Positions 8,001-14,477 of a DNA stretch of 64,000 nt are shown here, one piece after another. The stretch lies in assembly GCA_031216755.1 (NCBI GenBank), contig JARUHG010000001.1, positions 682,001 through 746,000 of the forward strand, read 5' to 3'. The notes under the pieces were generated by a model that was not told where the DNA came from, ran no database searches, and was given only the letters and a program-made list of their open reading frames with translations. The translations under genes and the position numbers were made by a program. The stretch is from Lysobacter arvi (GTDB lineage Bacteria > Pseudomonadota > Gammaproteobacteria > Xanthomonadales > Xanthomonadaceae). Position 1 is the stretch's first letter. Each line of letters starts with the position of its first letter.

Positions 8001-10481
8001 TCAGCCGAGTTCGAAGGAGCGCGTCGGCGCGGGCGGCGCATGGCCCGGCTGGAGGAGGTGAAGCCATGCCGCGATCACGGTCGGCAGGGCCAGCGCGATC
8101 AGCCACAACGGCCAGGGCGGCGGAGCGAACTGGAAGTAGGGCGCCAACGCCGGCAGGAAGGTCACCAGCATCAACAGCACCAGCGACGACGCCGCCACCG
8201 CCCAGAACGCGGGATTGCGCGACCGCAGCGTTTCCACCAGCGTGTTGCCGGTGCGGTAGAGCACGATCAGGCTGAGGTTGCCTGCGACCAGTGCCGAGAA
8301 CGTGAGGGCGCGCACCTGGCCCTCGGCGAGGTCCTGGCGCTCCGTGAGCAGGTAGACCGCCGCGACCACGCCCAGCATCGCCAGGCCGGTCGACAGCGAA
8401 TGGAGCATCTCGCGCAGGCTTAGCAGTCGCGCGTGCAGGCCGCGGGGCGGTCGCTGCATGACGTCCGGCTCCGGCGGCTCGCGCTCGAACACGAACGCGC
8501 AGGCCGGGTCGATGATCAGCTCCAGGAACACCACGTGCAGCGGCAACAGCAGCAGCGGGCTGCCCACGAACAGCGGCAGCAGCGCCAGGCCGGTGATCGG
8601 CACGTGGACCGCGAGGATGTACCGCATCGCGCGGCGGATGTTGTCGTAGATCGTCCGGCCCTGGCCGATGGTGCGGACGATGGTGACGAAATCGTCGTCC
8701 AGCAGGACGATCGAGGCGGCCTCGCGCGCCACATCGGTGCCGCGCTCGCCCATCGCGATGCCCACGTGGGCGGCCATCAGCGCCGGCGCGTCGTTCACGC
8801 CGTCGCCGGTCATCCCGACGATCTCCCCGCGTTGCTTGAGCGATTGCACCAGCCGCAGCTTCTGCTCCGGACGCACCCGCGCGAACACCTGCGTGTGTTG
8901 CGCGATCTGCGCGAGTTCGTCGGCGCTGGCCTCGTCCAGATCCGAACCGGCGCGGGTGCGCGATGCGTCCAGGCCGGCCTCGCAGGCAATCGAGCGCGCG
9001 GTTTCGGCATGGTCGCCGGTCAGCATGATGACGCGCACGCCGGCGGCGCGCGCATCGGCGACGGCCTCCGGGACGCCATCGCGCAGCGGATCGGCGAACG
9101 CGACCAGCCCCTCCCACTGCAGGTTGGCCGCTTCCAGCGACGCCGGCAACGCGTCGGGTGCGCCCGATCGCAGGCGCGCCGATGCGACGGCGAGCACGCG
9201 CAGGCCGCTCGCGGCGAGCGCCGCAGCGCTCGCGTGTGCGGATTGGCGTTCGGCTCCGGAGAGCCTGCAGAGCGTGGCGACCGCCTCCGGAGCGCCCTTG
9301 CACGCGAGCAATCGTTCGTCGCTGCCGAGGGTCCACACATGGCCGGTGACGTGAAGCGCCCGGCTGAGCGGGTACTCGTGCACGTGCGGCAGCACCGCAT
9401 CGTCCATTTGCGCCGTGGCCTCCTTGAGCGCGAGGTCCATCGGATCGTGCGACACGGCGGGGCAGGCGAGCGCCGCCAGACGCAGCAGGGCGTCCTTCGC
9501 ACCGCCCGCGCTTGCGGACGTTCCGGGCACCAGTGTCGCCACGGCCATGCGGTTGCGCGTCAACGTGCCGGTCTTGTCGGTGCACAGCACCGTGACCGCG
9601 CCGAGCGTCTCGATGGCGGCGCTGCGCCGCACGAGCGCGTGCTGTTGCGCGAGCCGCCACGCGCCGGCGGCGAGGAACACGGTCAGCACGACCGGAAACT
9701 CCTCCGGGATGTTCGCGATCGCCAGCGTGATCCCGGCCAGTACCGCGCCGGGCCAATCGCCACGCGTCATGCCGTAAACGATCGTCATGAAGAGGCATGA
9801 AGCCAGTCCCAACAGGGCGAACAGCAGCACGACGCCGCGCATCTGGCGCTGCAGCTGCGTGGGTTCCGGGCGAAGCTCGCGCAGGCTCGCTCCGATCCGG
9901 CCCACCGCGGTGTCGGCGCCGATCGCCGTGACCACCGCGCGTCCATGGCCGCGCACGACCAGTGTGTGCGCGTGCATGGTGGCGCCGCCCGGCTCCTTGT
10001 CCACCGGGGCGGATTCGCCCGTGAGGAGCGACTCGTCCGCCTGCAGCGCCACGCCGTCGATCAGCGACGCGTCGGCCGGAACGCGATCGCCTTCATCGAG
10101 CAAAATCGCGTCGCCCACGACGACGTCGCGCGCGGCAATGACGCGGGGAACGCCGTCGCGCACGACATGGGCGCGCGGGCTGCCGAGCTGGCGCAGGGCT
10201 TCGAGCGCGTGTTCGGCCCGCTGCTCCTGATAGAGCGTCATGCCGATCACCACCACGACCGATCCAGCGAGCATCGCGGCCTCGCCGGCGTCGCCGAGGG
10301 CGAAGTAGACCGTCGACGCGAGCACCAGCAGGAGCACCATCGGCTCGGCGACAACGCGCAGCGCGATGCGAAGCAGCGATCGCCGATGCGGGGCGGGCAA
10401 GGCGTTGGGTCCATCGCGCCGCAGACGGGCGGCGGCCTGCGCGGAGGAAAGCCCGACGTTCGTGGAAACAGGCGCGTTCAC
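8001..10481 (-). CDS. cation-translocating P-type ATPase (P2-like)
   Basis: Inner-membrane ion pump of about 826 residues with the complete P-type set: actuator TGES (LLTGESAPV), membrane helix 4 motif IPEEFP, phosphorylation site DKTGTLT, nucleotide-binding KGAPE, and TGDGVNDAPA in the hinge. Multiple hydrophobic helices lie before the actuator and at the C-terminus. The architecture is that of Ca2+/P2-type pumps, but IPEEFP replaces the SERCA IPEGLP, so the transported ion is uncertain. GTG 10481 gives the usual family start shortly before LSSAQAAARLRRDGPNALP. The frame extends upstream to an ATG at 10568 that has a GAGGA in front, but this would place an FNR-like box inside the gene; the start is therefore not certain. 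It is divergent from hsp20, sharing two boxes. The DosR regulon has a comparable pump, CtpF. Confidence 0.9.
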   Translation of the reverse strand: MNAPVSTNVGLSSAQAAARLRRDGPNALPAPHRRSLLRIALRVVAEPMVLLLVLASTVYFALGDAGEAAMLAGSVVVVIGMTLYQEQRAEHALEALRQLGSPRAHVVRDGVPRVIAARDVVVGDAILLDEGDRVPADASLIDGVALQADESLLTGESAPVDKEPGGATMHAHTLVVRGHGRAVVTAIGADTAVGRIGASLRELRPEPTQLQRQMRGVVLLFALLGLASCLFMTIVYGMTRGDWPGAVLAGITLAIANIPEEFPVVLTVFLAAGAWRLAQQHALVRRSAAIETLGAVTVLCTDKTGTLTRNRMAVATLVPGTSASAGGAKDALLRLAALACPAVSHDPMDLALKEATAQMDDAVLPHVHEYPLSRALHVTGHVWTLGSDERLLACKGAPEAVATLCRLSGAERQSAHASAAALAASGLRVLAVASARLRSGAPDALPASLEAANLQWEGLVAFADPLRDGVPEAVADARAAGVRVIMLTGDHAETARSIACEAGLDASRTRAGSDLDEASADELAQIAQHTQVFARVRPEQKLRLVQSLKQRGEIVGMTGDGVNDAPALMAAHVGIAMGERGTDVAREAASIVLLDDDFVTIVRTIGQGRTIYDNIRRAMRYILAVHVPITGLALLPLFVGSPLLLLPLHVVFLELIIDPACAFVFEREPPEPDVMQRPPRGLHARLLSLREMLHSLSTGLAMLGVVAAVYLLTERQDLAEGQVRALTFSALVAGNLSLIVLYRTGNTLVETLRSRNPAFWAVAASSLVLLMLVTFLPALAPYFQFAPPPWPLWLIALALPTVIAAWLHLLQPGHAPPAPTRSFELG

Positions 10482-10515
10482 GGGCCAAGCGTGGGGATGC
10501 GTCGCCGGGGGCTTG

Positions 10516-10529
10516 TTGACCTGGATCAG
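10516..10529. promoter_or_regulatory. FNR/ANR-like box (ATPase/hsp20 region)
   Basis: TTGACCTGGATCAG, one mismatch in the distal half-site. It is located between the ATPase GTG start (10481) and hsp20. At -41.5 it would place an ATPase start site at about 10481, meaning a leaderless message, or it acts together with 10568-10581. Confidence 0.6.
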
Positions 10530-10567
10530 CACAACGTCGGCTTCGCCGCGCGCGTGCCCGCGCTTCA

Positions 10568-10581
10568 TTGATCCTCGTCAA
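10568..10581. promoter_or_regulatory. FNR/ANR-like box (hsp20/ATPase region)
   Basis: TTGATCCTCGTCAA. Centre 10574.5 predicts a plus-strand start near 10616, 30 nt before the hsp20 ATG at 10646. In the other direction it predicts a start near 10533, giving a 52-nt leader for GTG 10481 of the ATPase. Confidence 0.72.
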
Positions 10582-10645
10582 CGTGGGCGGGATCCGGCGG
10601 AGCACGCTCAAGCCGCGAATCCCGCGCACATCCAGGAGACCGGTC

Positions 10646-11089
10646 ATGGCACTTCCCACCCGTTGGAACCCGCTGCGTCAGATCAGCCGCTTCGACCCCC
10701 TCGGCGAGCTCGAGGACGTGTTCAGGTCGCTGGGCTCGCGCTCGCTGCCGCGCGAGGTCGAGAATGCGCTGGAAATGCGCATGGACATCACCGAGGACGA
10801 CAAGGCGTACAAGGTGTCGGTCGACGTGCCCGGCGTGCGCAAGGAGAACATCGACGTCAACGTGCAGGGCAACCAGGTGCTGATCTCGGCCGAAGTCCGG
10901 CGCGAACAGAACAAGGGCGAAGAGCGGCAGATCTACACGGAGCGTTACGAAGGCCGCGCGTTCCGGTCGTTCTCGCTGCCGGCCGAAGTGGACAGCGAGG
11001 CAGCGAAGGCCGAGTACGACGGCGGCGTGCTCCGGCTGACGCTACCGAAGAAGCCGGGCAACGGCAGCAAGCGGCTGCCCATCAACTGA
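10646..11089 (+). CDS. Hsp20/alpha-crystallin small heat-shock protein
   Basis: 147-residue small chaperone. The N-terminal arm has WNPLRQISRFDPLGELEDVF, and the alpha-crystallin domain spans about 40-140 with MDITEDDKAYKVSVDVPGV, RSFSLPAEVD and the signature GGVLRLTLPKK. ATG 10646 is preceded by AGGAGA at 10634-10639; a longer upstream frame from 10568 is rejected because it begins inside the FNR-like box. It binds unfolding proteins without ATP. It is divergent from the P-type ATPase and followed after 15 nt by a periplasmic coiled-coil gene, probably co-transcribed. An Hsp20 (HspX) is the best-known member of the DosR dormancy regulon. Confidence 0.95.
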   Translation: MALPTRWNPLRQISRFDPLGELEDVFRSLGSRSLPREVENALEMRMDITEDDKAYKVSVDVPGVRKENIDVNVQGNQVLISAEVRREQNKGEERQIYTERYEGRAFRSFSLPAEVDSEAAKAEYDGGVLRLTLPKKPGNGSKRLPIN

Positions 11090-11104
11090 CGAAGGGCCGC
11101 CGCC

Positions 11105-11707
11105 ATGAAGCCTCGCATTGCCTGTATCGCCGTGTTGATCGCATGGATGAGCCTGTCGCCAAGCATCGGCGCACAGGAGGCGCCGCCGCACGAGGCGCCG
11201 CCGTCCAAGGGCGCTCCGGCGTCGCAGGAACCGGCCCAGCGCCAGGAGGTTGGAAAGGAGGTCGGCGAGGCCGTCGACGCCATCCGCAGCTACTCGTATG
11301 AGCGCCGGCAGGAGGCGATGGCCGTGGCCAGGCGCAGCATGGACGAGCTCGACGCGCAGTTCGACAGACTGCAGGCGCAAAGCCAGGCCGAATGGGGGCG
11401 GATGAGCGACGCGACGCGCAGTCGTTCGCAACGTTCGGCTCAGGCGCTGCGTCGCCAGCGCAATGCGTTGTCAGAGTGGTATGGCCGGATGCGCCAGAGC
11501 TCCGCGACGGCCTGGGACGAGGTGAAAGCCGGCTTCGTGTCCAGCTATCACGAACTGGCGGCGGCCATTCGCCAGTCGCGCGACGACACGCGCGAGGCGC
11601 AACCTGCCCAGCCGTCGAGCGACAGGAAATCGAACGAGCAGATGTCGAACGAGCCGAAATCGAACGAGCCGAAGAAGGGCTCGCCGGAGGAGCAACCGCG
11701 CCGGTGA
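11105..11707 (+). CDS. secreted coiled-coil protein, unknown function
   Basis: 200-residue protein with a clear Sec signal peptide (MKPRIACIAVLIAWMSLSPSIGAQ, cleavage likely after SIGA). Next is a Pro/Ala-rich linker, then a long amphipathic, Arg/Gln-rich helical region (about 50-150) likely to form a coiled coil, and a charged low-complexity tail with repeated SNEPK/SNEQM units. No catalytic motif is visible and I do not recognise a family. It follows hsp20 by 15 nt in the same direction and probably belongs to its transcript, which would put a periplasmic protein under the FNR-like box. Confidence 0.7.
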   Translation: MKPRIACIAVLIAWMSLSPSIGAQEAPPHEAPPSKGAPASQEPAQRQEVGKEVGEAVDAIRSYSYERRQEAMAVARRSMDELDAQFDRLQAQSQAEWGRMSDATRSRSQRSAQALRRQRNALSEWYGRMRQSSATAWDEVKAGFVSSYHELAAAIRQSRDDTREAQPAQPSSDRKSNEQMSNEPKSNEPKKGSPEEQPRR

Positions 11708-11710
11708 ACA

Positions 11711-12220
11711 TCACCAGGGGGAGCGCTTGATCCCGAGGTGGAAAGAAAGCCGGTTCACCAGCAGGTCGCCCGCGAACGTCATCGCAAGGATCGCGATGAC
11801 GTTCCACGGCGACAGCCGCACGAAAGGTGCGGCCAGCAACAACGAGCCTGCGACGAAATCGAGCTGGTCGAACGGAATCCAGGGCGCGCCGGGCGGCCGG
11901 TGCAGGCGGCGCTTCACCAGGCTCTTCAGCGCGTCGCCGCCGGCCGTTCCCAATCCGAACGCCAGTCCGAGCCAGGGCCAATAGTCCGGCGATCGCCAGA
12001 AGGCGGACGGCTGCACAAGCGCCTGCGCGGCCACGGCCAGGAAACCGATCGCAAGCGCGAGGACGAAACCGACGACGGTCTTGTGATCGCCCAGCAGTTC
12101 GCGATGGATGGGGCGATTCCAGCCGCGCCAGAAACGCGCGAACGGCGGCGCCATGTTGGCCAGCCACGCCGGGAGCATGAAGTACGCCAGCCCCGCCAGT
12201 TCGGTCAGCACGCTGTGCAC
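11711..12220 (-). CDS. CDP-archaeol synthase family membrane protein (CarS/DUF46)
   Basis: 169 residues with four to five hydrophobic helices. The motifs WNRPIHRELLGDHKTVVGFV, GLAFGLGTAGGDALKSLVKRRL and PFDQLDFVAG match the CDP-alcohol synthase-like CarS family (PF01864), relatives of CdsA that use CTP and a phospho-lipid. In bacteria the substrate is unknown because archaeol is absent; a CDP-activated lipid is an inference. It is convergent with the periplasmic coiled-coil gene, ending 3 nt after it, and divergent from the Crp/Fnr regulator across 106 bp containing three GTTAC-type decamers. Confidence 0.8.
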   Translation of the reverse strand: MHSVLTELAGLAYFMLPAWLANMAPPFARFWRGWNRPIHRELLGDHKTVVGFVLALAIGFLAVAAQALVQPSAFWRSPDYWPWLGLAFGLGTAGGDALKSLVKRRLHRPPGAPWIPFDQLDFVAGSLLLAAPFVRLSPWNVIAILAMTFAGDLLVNRLSFHLGIKRSPW

Positions 12221-12236
12221 GGCACCTCCCCGCGTC

Positions 12237-12266
12237 GTTACATACCGTTACAAACCTTTACCCGTT
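12237..12266. repeat. three tandem decamers upstream of the Crp/Fnr gene
   Basis: GTTACATACC, GTTACAAACC and TTTACCCGTT follow one another with an exact 10-bp period, so the (G/T)TTAC cores at 12237, 12247 and 12257 lie on one face of the helix. This is typical of tandem binding sites, for example of OmpR/PhoB-type regulators. It lies between CarS (start 12220) and the Crp/Fnr gene (start 12327). The binding protein is unknown. Confidence 0.5.
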
Positions 12267-12326
12267 CATCATCATGCCGCGTGGTGGGCGACGTAGGTTG
12301 GCTCCGGGCCAAGCGGAGCACGCGTC

Positions 12327-13046
12327 ATGTACGACCGTCCGATCACTCCCGACACCAACGTCTGCGACCCGTGCACCGCCGCGGTCCAGGGCGCGGCGAC
12401 GGCGTCGCCGATGATGCTGGAGCGCCTGCTCGAAGGCCTGCCGCTCGTCCGGCGACGGCTCCGGCGTCGCCAGTACGTGTTTCGTGCGGGGCAGCCGCGC
12501 CATGGCCTGTACCTGATCCACTCCGGCTTCTACAAGACGCGCGTCATCAGCGAGGACGGTCGCGAGAAGGTCACCGGCTTCCGCCTGCGCGGCGACCTGC
12601 TGGGCCTGGAGGCGCTGGACCTGCCGACCTATACCTGCGACGCCATCGCGCTGGACGTGGGCGAAATCTGGGAGCTGCCGCAGTCGTATCTTCGCGAACG
12701 CCTCCCGGAATTCCAGGAGCGGCTGACCGCCGCGCTCGCCGGCGAGATCCGCCGCGACTGGAACTGGATGCTCGTGCTCGGCAGCCTCAACGCGGAACAG
12801 CGCGTCGTCTCGTTCCTGCTGGACCTTTCGGCCCGGCTGTCTGCCCTGGGTTTCAGCTCCACGAGCATGCTCCTGCGCATGACGCGGGCCGATCTGGGCA
12901 ACTTCCTGGCGTTGCAGCTCGAAACCGTCGTGCGGGCGCTGCACCGGCTGCAGGCCCAGGGGCTGATCGAAGTGGAGCGTCGCCAGATCCGCATCCACGA
13001 CCTGCCACGGCTGCGCGCGCAGATCGCGCTGCCGGCAATGCACTGA
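12327..13046 (+). CDS. Crp/Fnr family transcriptional regulator
   Basis: 239 residues: N-terminal cyclic-nucleotide-binding-like beta-roll (about 35-140, GLYLIHSGFYKTRVISEDGREKVTGFRLRGDLLGLEAL), dimer helix, and C-terminal HTH_CRP (MTRADLGNFLALQLETVVRALHRLQAQGLIEV). The overall fold is FNR-like, but the iron-sulfur ligand set is incomplete. There is one N-terminal C-x2-C (residues 13 and 16) and one Cys in YTCDAIAL. The position of the E. coli FNR Cys122 (CEIPF) is WELP here. The recognition helix reads ETVVR where FNR has ETISR, so Glu and Arg are kept and Ser212 is replaced by Val. It is the obvious local candidate to bind the TTGA(C/T) boxes of this window. It is probably co-transcribed with the Usp gene 30 nt downstream. 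Confidence 0.9.
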   Translation: MYDRPITPDTNVCDPCTAAVQGAATASPMMLERLLEGLPLVRRRLRRRQYVFRAGQPRHGLYLIHSGFYKTRVISEDGREKVTGFRLRGDLLGLEALDLPTYTCDAIALDVGEIWELPQSYLRERLPEFQERLTAALAGEIRRDWNWMLVLGSLNAEQRVVSFLLDLSARLSALGFSSTSMLLRMTRADLGNFLALQLETVVRALHRLQAQGLIEVERRQIRIHDLPRLRAQIALPAMH

Positions 13047-13076
13047 ATCGTCCTGCTGCATCGAAGGAGACGCGCC

Positions 13077-13895
13077 ATGCGTGACATCCTCGTCCATGCC
13101 ACCCAGTACGACCGCTGGACGCCCAGCGTGCGCCATGCCGCCGAACTGGCCGGACGCCTGCGTGCGTCGCTCACCGCGGTGTGGTGCGAGCCGCCGGTCG
13201 ATGCCGTGGTCGCCGGCGATGTCGGCGCCCTGGTGGCCCTGGCGGCCGTCGCGCCGCCGATCCATGTCGACCGGGCGAGGGCGGTCGCGTCGCGCTTCGG
13301 CAGCTGGAGCGCGTCGCTCGGGGCGGCGCACAGCGACTGGCTCGTGTGCGAGCTCGATCCCGTCTTCGCGATACAGCAACTGGCCCGCTGGCACGATCTG
13401 GTCGTGCTGGGCGGTGGACGCAACACGCCTTGGGGCTCGGACGCCGCGCTCGCGGAAATGCTGGTCCGCACGCAGTCGCCCTGCCTGGTGGTCCCGGAAG
13501 ATCGCGATCCGCCGTTCCGGCTGCGTCGCGCGGCCATTGCGTGGAACGGCTCCACGTGCGCCGCGGCCGCCGTGCACGACGCCATTCCCCTGCTGACCCT
13601 GTGCGAGAAGGTGTTCGTCCTGTCGGGCGAACACGCGGGCCAGGCGTCGCGACAGCCGAAGTTCGACATCGGCCGCTACCTCGACCGCCATGGCATCGCG
13701 CACGACACCATCGCGCTCGACGATAACGCCGCCGAATCGGCGGGCGAGGTGCTGCTGCAGGAGGCCACGGCCGTGCAGGCGGACCTGCTCGTCATGGGCG
13801 CGTTCGGCCGAAGCCGCCTGAGCGAATGGGTGTTGGGCGGCGTGTCCCGCCACATGCTCGCGCACTGCACGATCCCGATGCTGATGCGCCACTGA
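13077..13895 (+). CDS. universal stress protein
   Basis: 272 residues, tandem Usp fold with a degenerate first half (MRDILVHATQYDRWTPSVRHAAELAGRL). The second half carries AAIAWNGSTCAAAAVHDAIPLL and the nucleotide-loop pattern MGAFGRSRLSEWVLGGVSRHMLAHCTIPMLM. It starts 30 nt after the Crp/Fnr gene with AAGGAGA in front, hence probable co-transcription. Unlike the other two usp genes it has no FNR-like box of its own. It ends before a strong hairpin at 13904-13932. Confidence 0.9.
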   Translation: MRDILVHATQYDRWTPSVRHAAELAGRLRASLTAVWCEPPVDAVVAGDVGALVALAAVAPPIHVDRARAVASRFGSWSASLGAAHSDWLVCELDPVFAIQQLARWHDLVVLGGGRNTPWGSDAALAEMLVRTQSPCLVVPEDRDPPFRLRRAAIAWNGSTCAAAAVHDAIPLLTLCEKVFVLSGEHAGQASRQPKFDIGRYLDRHGIAHDTIALDDNAAESAGEVLLQEATAVQADLLVMGAFGRSRLSEWVLGGVSRHMLAHCTIPMLMRH

Positions 13896-13903
13896 TCCGC
13901 GCC

Positions 13904-13932
13904 CGCCGGCACGCGTGCGATGCGTGCCGGCG
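13904..13932. terminator. bidirectional hairpin
   Basis: CGCCGGCACGC / GCGTGCCGGCG form an 11-bp perfect stem with a 7-nt loop between the convergent Usp and CBS genes. There is no long U-tract, so termination strength is uncertain. Confidence 0.65.
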
Positions 13933-13940
13933 CGGCGGTA

Positions 13941-14396
13941 TCACGCATCCATTCCCGCGGCGATCCGCATCTCGCGCACCTGCTCCTGCAGCATCGCGTC
14001 GCTCAGTCCATGCAACTGCGAGGTGACGGCGCGCAGGATGTCGTCCGCCGCGACCACGCCGACGAGCCTGCCGTCTTCGCGCGTCACCGGAAGCCGGCGG
14101 ATCCCGCTCTCCTTCATGCGCTCGATGGCGTCGAAGATCTCGTGCGTTTCCTTGCACGTGACCACGCCGGTGCTCATGACGTTCGCGACGCTCATCGCCT
14201 GGGCGTTGACGCCCCTGGCGACGACCTTCAGCACGATGTCGCGATCGGTGACGACGCCAATGGGACGTCGCTCCGGATCGACGATGACCACGAGCGCGCC
14301 GACGTGGCAGCGCTGCATGGCCGCCGCGGCCTCCTGCACCGTGGCGCGAGGCGAGATGCAGGCGACGTCGGATGTGCAGATGTCTCCAATGCGCAT
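13941..14396 (-). CDS. CBS domain pair protein
   Basis: 151 residues made of two CBS domains: about 5-60 (MRIGDICTSDVACISPRATVQEAAAAMQRCHVGALVVIVD, PIGVVTDRDIV) and about 75-130 (VANVMSTGVVTCKETHEIFDAIERMKESGIRRLPVT, LVGVVAADDIL). Such stand-alone pairs bind adenine nucleotides and are regulatory or sensory. The DosR regulon contains a comparable protein, Hrp1. Box 14451-14464 lies 55-68 bp upstream, predicting a 20-nt leader. It is convergent with the Usp gene at 13077. Confidence 0.9.
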   Translation of the reverse strand: MRIGDICTSDVACISPRATVQEAAAAMQRCHVGALVVIVDPERRPIGVVTDRDIVLKVVARGVNAQAMSVANVMSTGVVTCKETHEIFDAIERMKESGIRRLPVTREDGRLVGVVAADDILRAVTSQLHGLSDAMLQEQVREMRIAAGMDA

Positions 14397-14450
14397 GGCG
14401 GAATCCTCCGGTGACCGGATTCGAGCATGCGCCCGCGCGTGGTGGCGATG

Positions 14451-14464
14451 TTGCCCCAGGTCAA
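14451..14464. promoter_or_regulatory. FNR/ANR-like box (CBS gene promoter)
   Basis: TTGCCCCAGGTCAA, with TTGCC instead of TTGAC/T in one half. Centre 14457.5 predicts a minus-strand start near 14416, 20 nt before ATG 14396. The position fits exactly, although the left half is weaker. Confidence 0.6.
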
Positions 14465-14477
14465 CAGTGCGGCGCGC

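Noticed and set aside
6609..8423. Long plus-strand open frames opposite SDR/BON/ATPase genes (also 8433-9800)
   Set aside because: They lie opposite well-recognised genes and have no domain pattern.
12258..13892. Long minus-strand open frame opposite the Crp/Fnr and Usp genes
   Set aside because: Compositional shadow; no recognisable domain.
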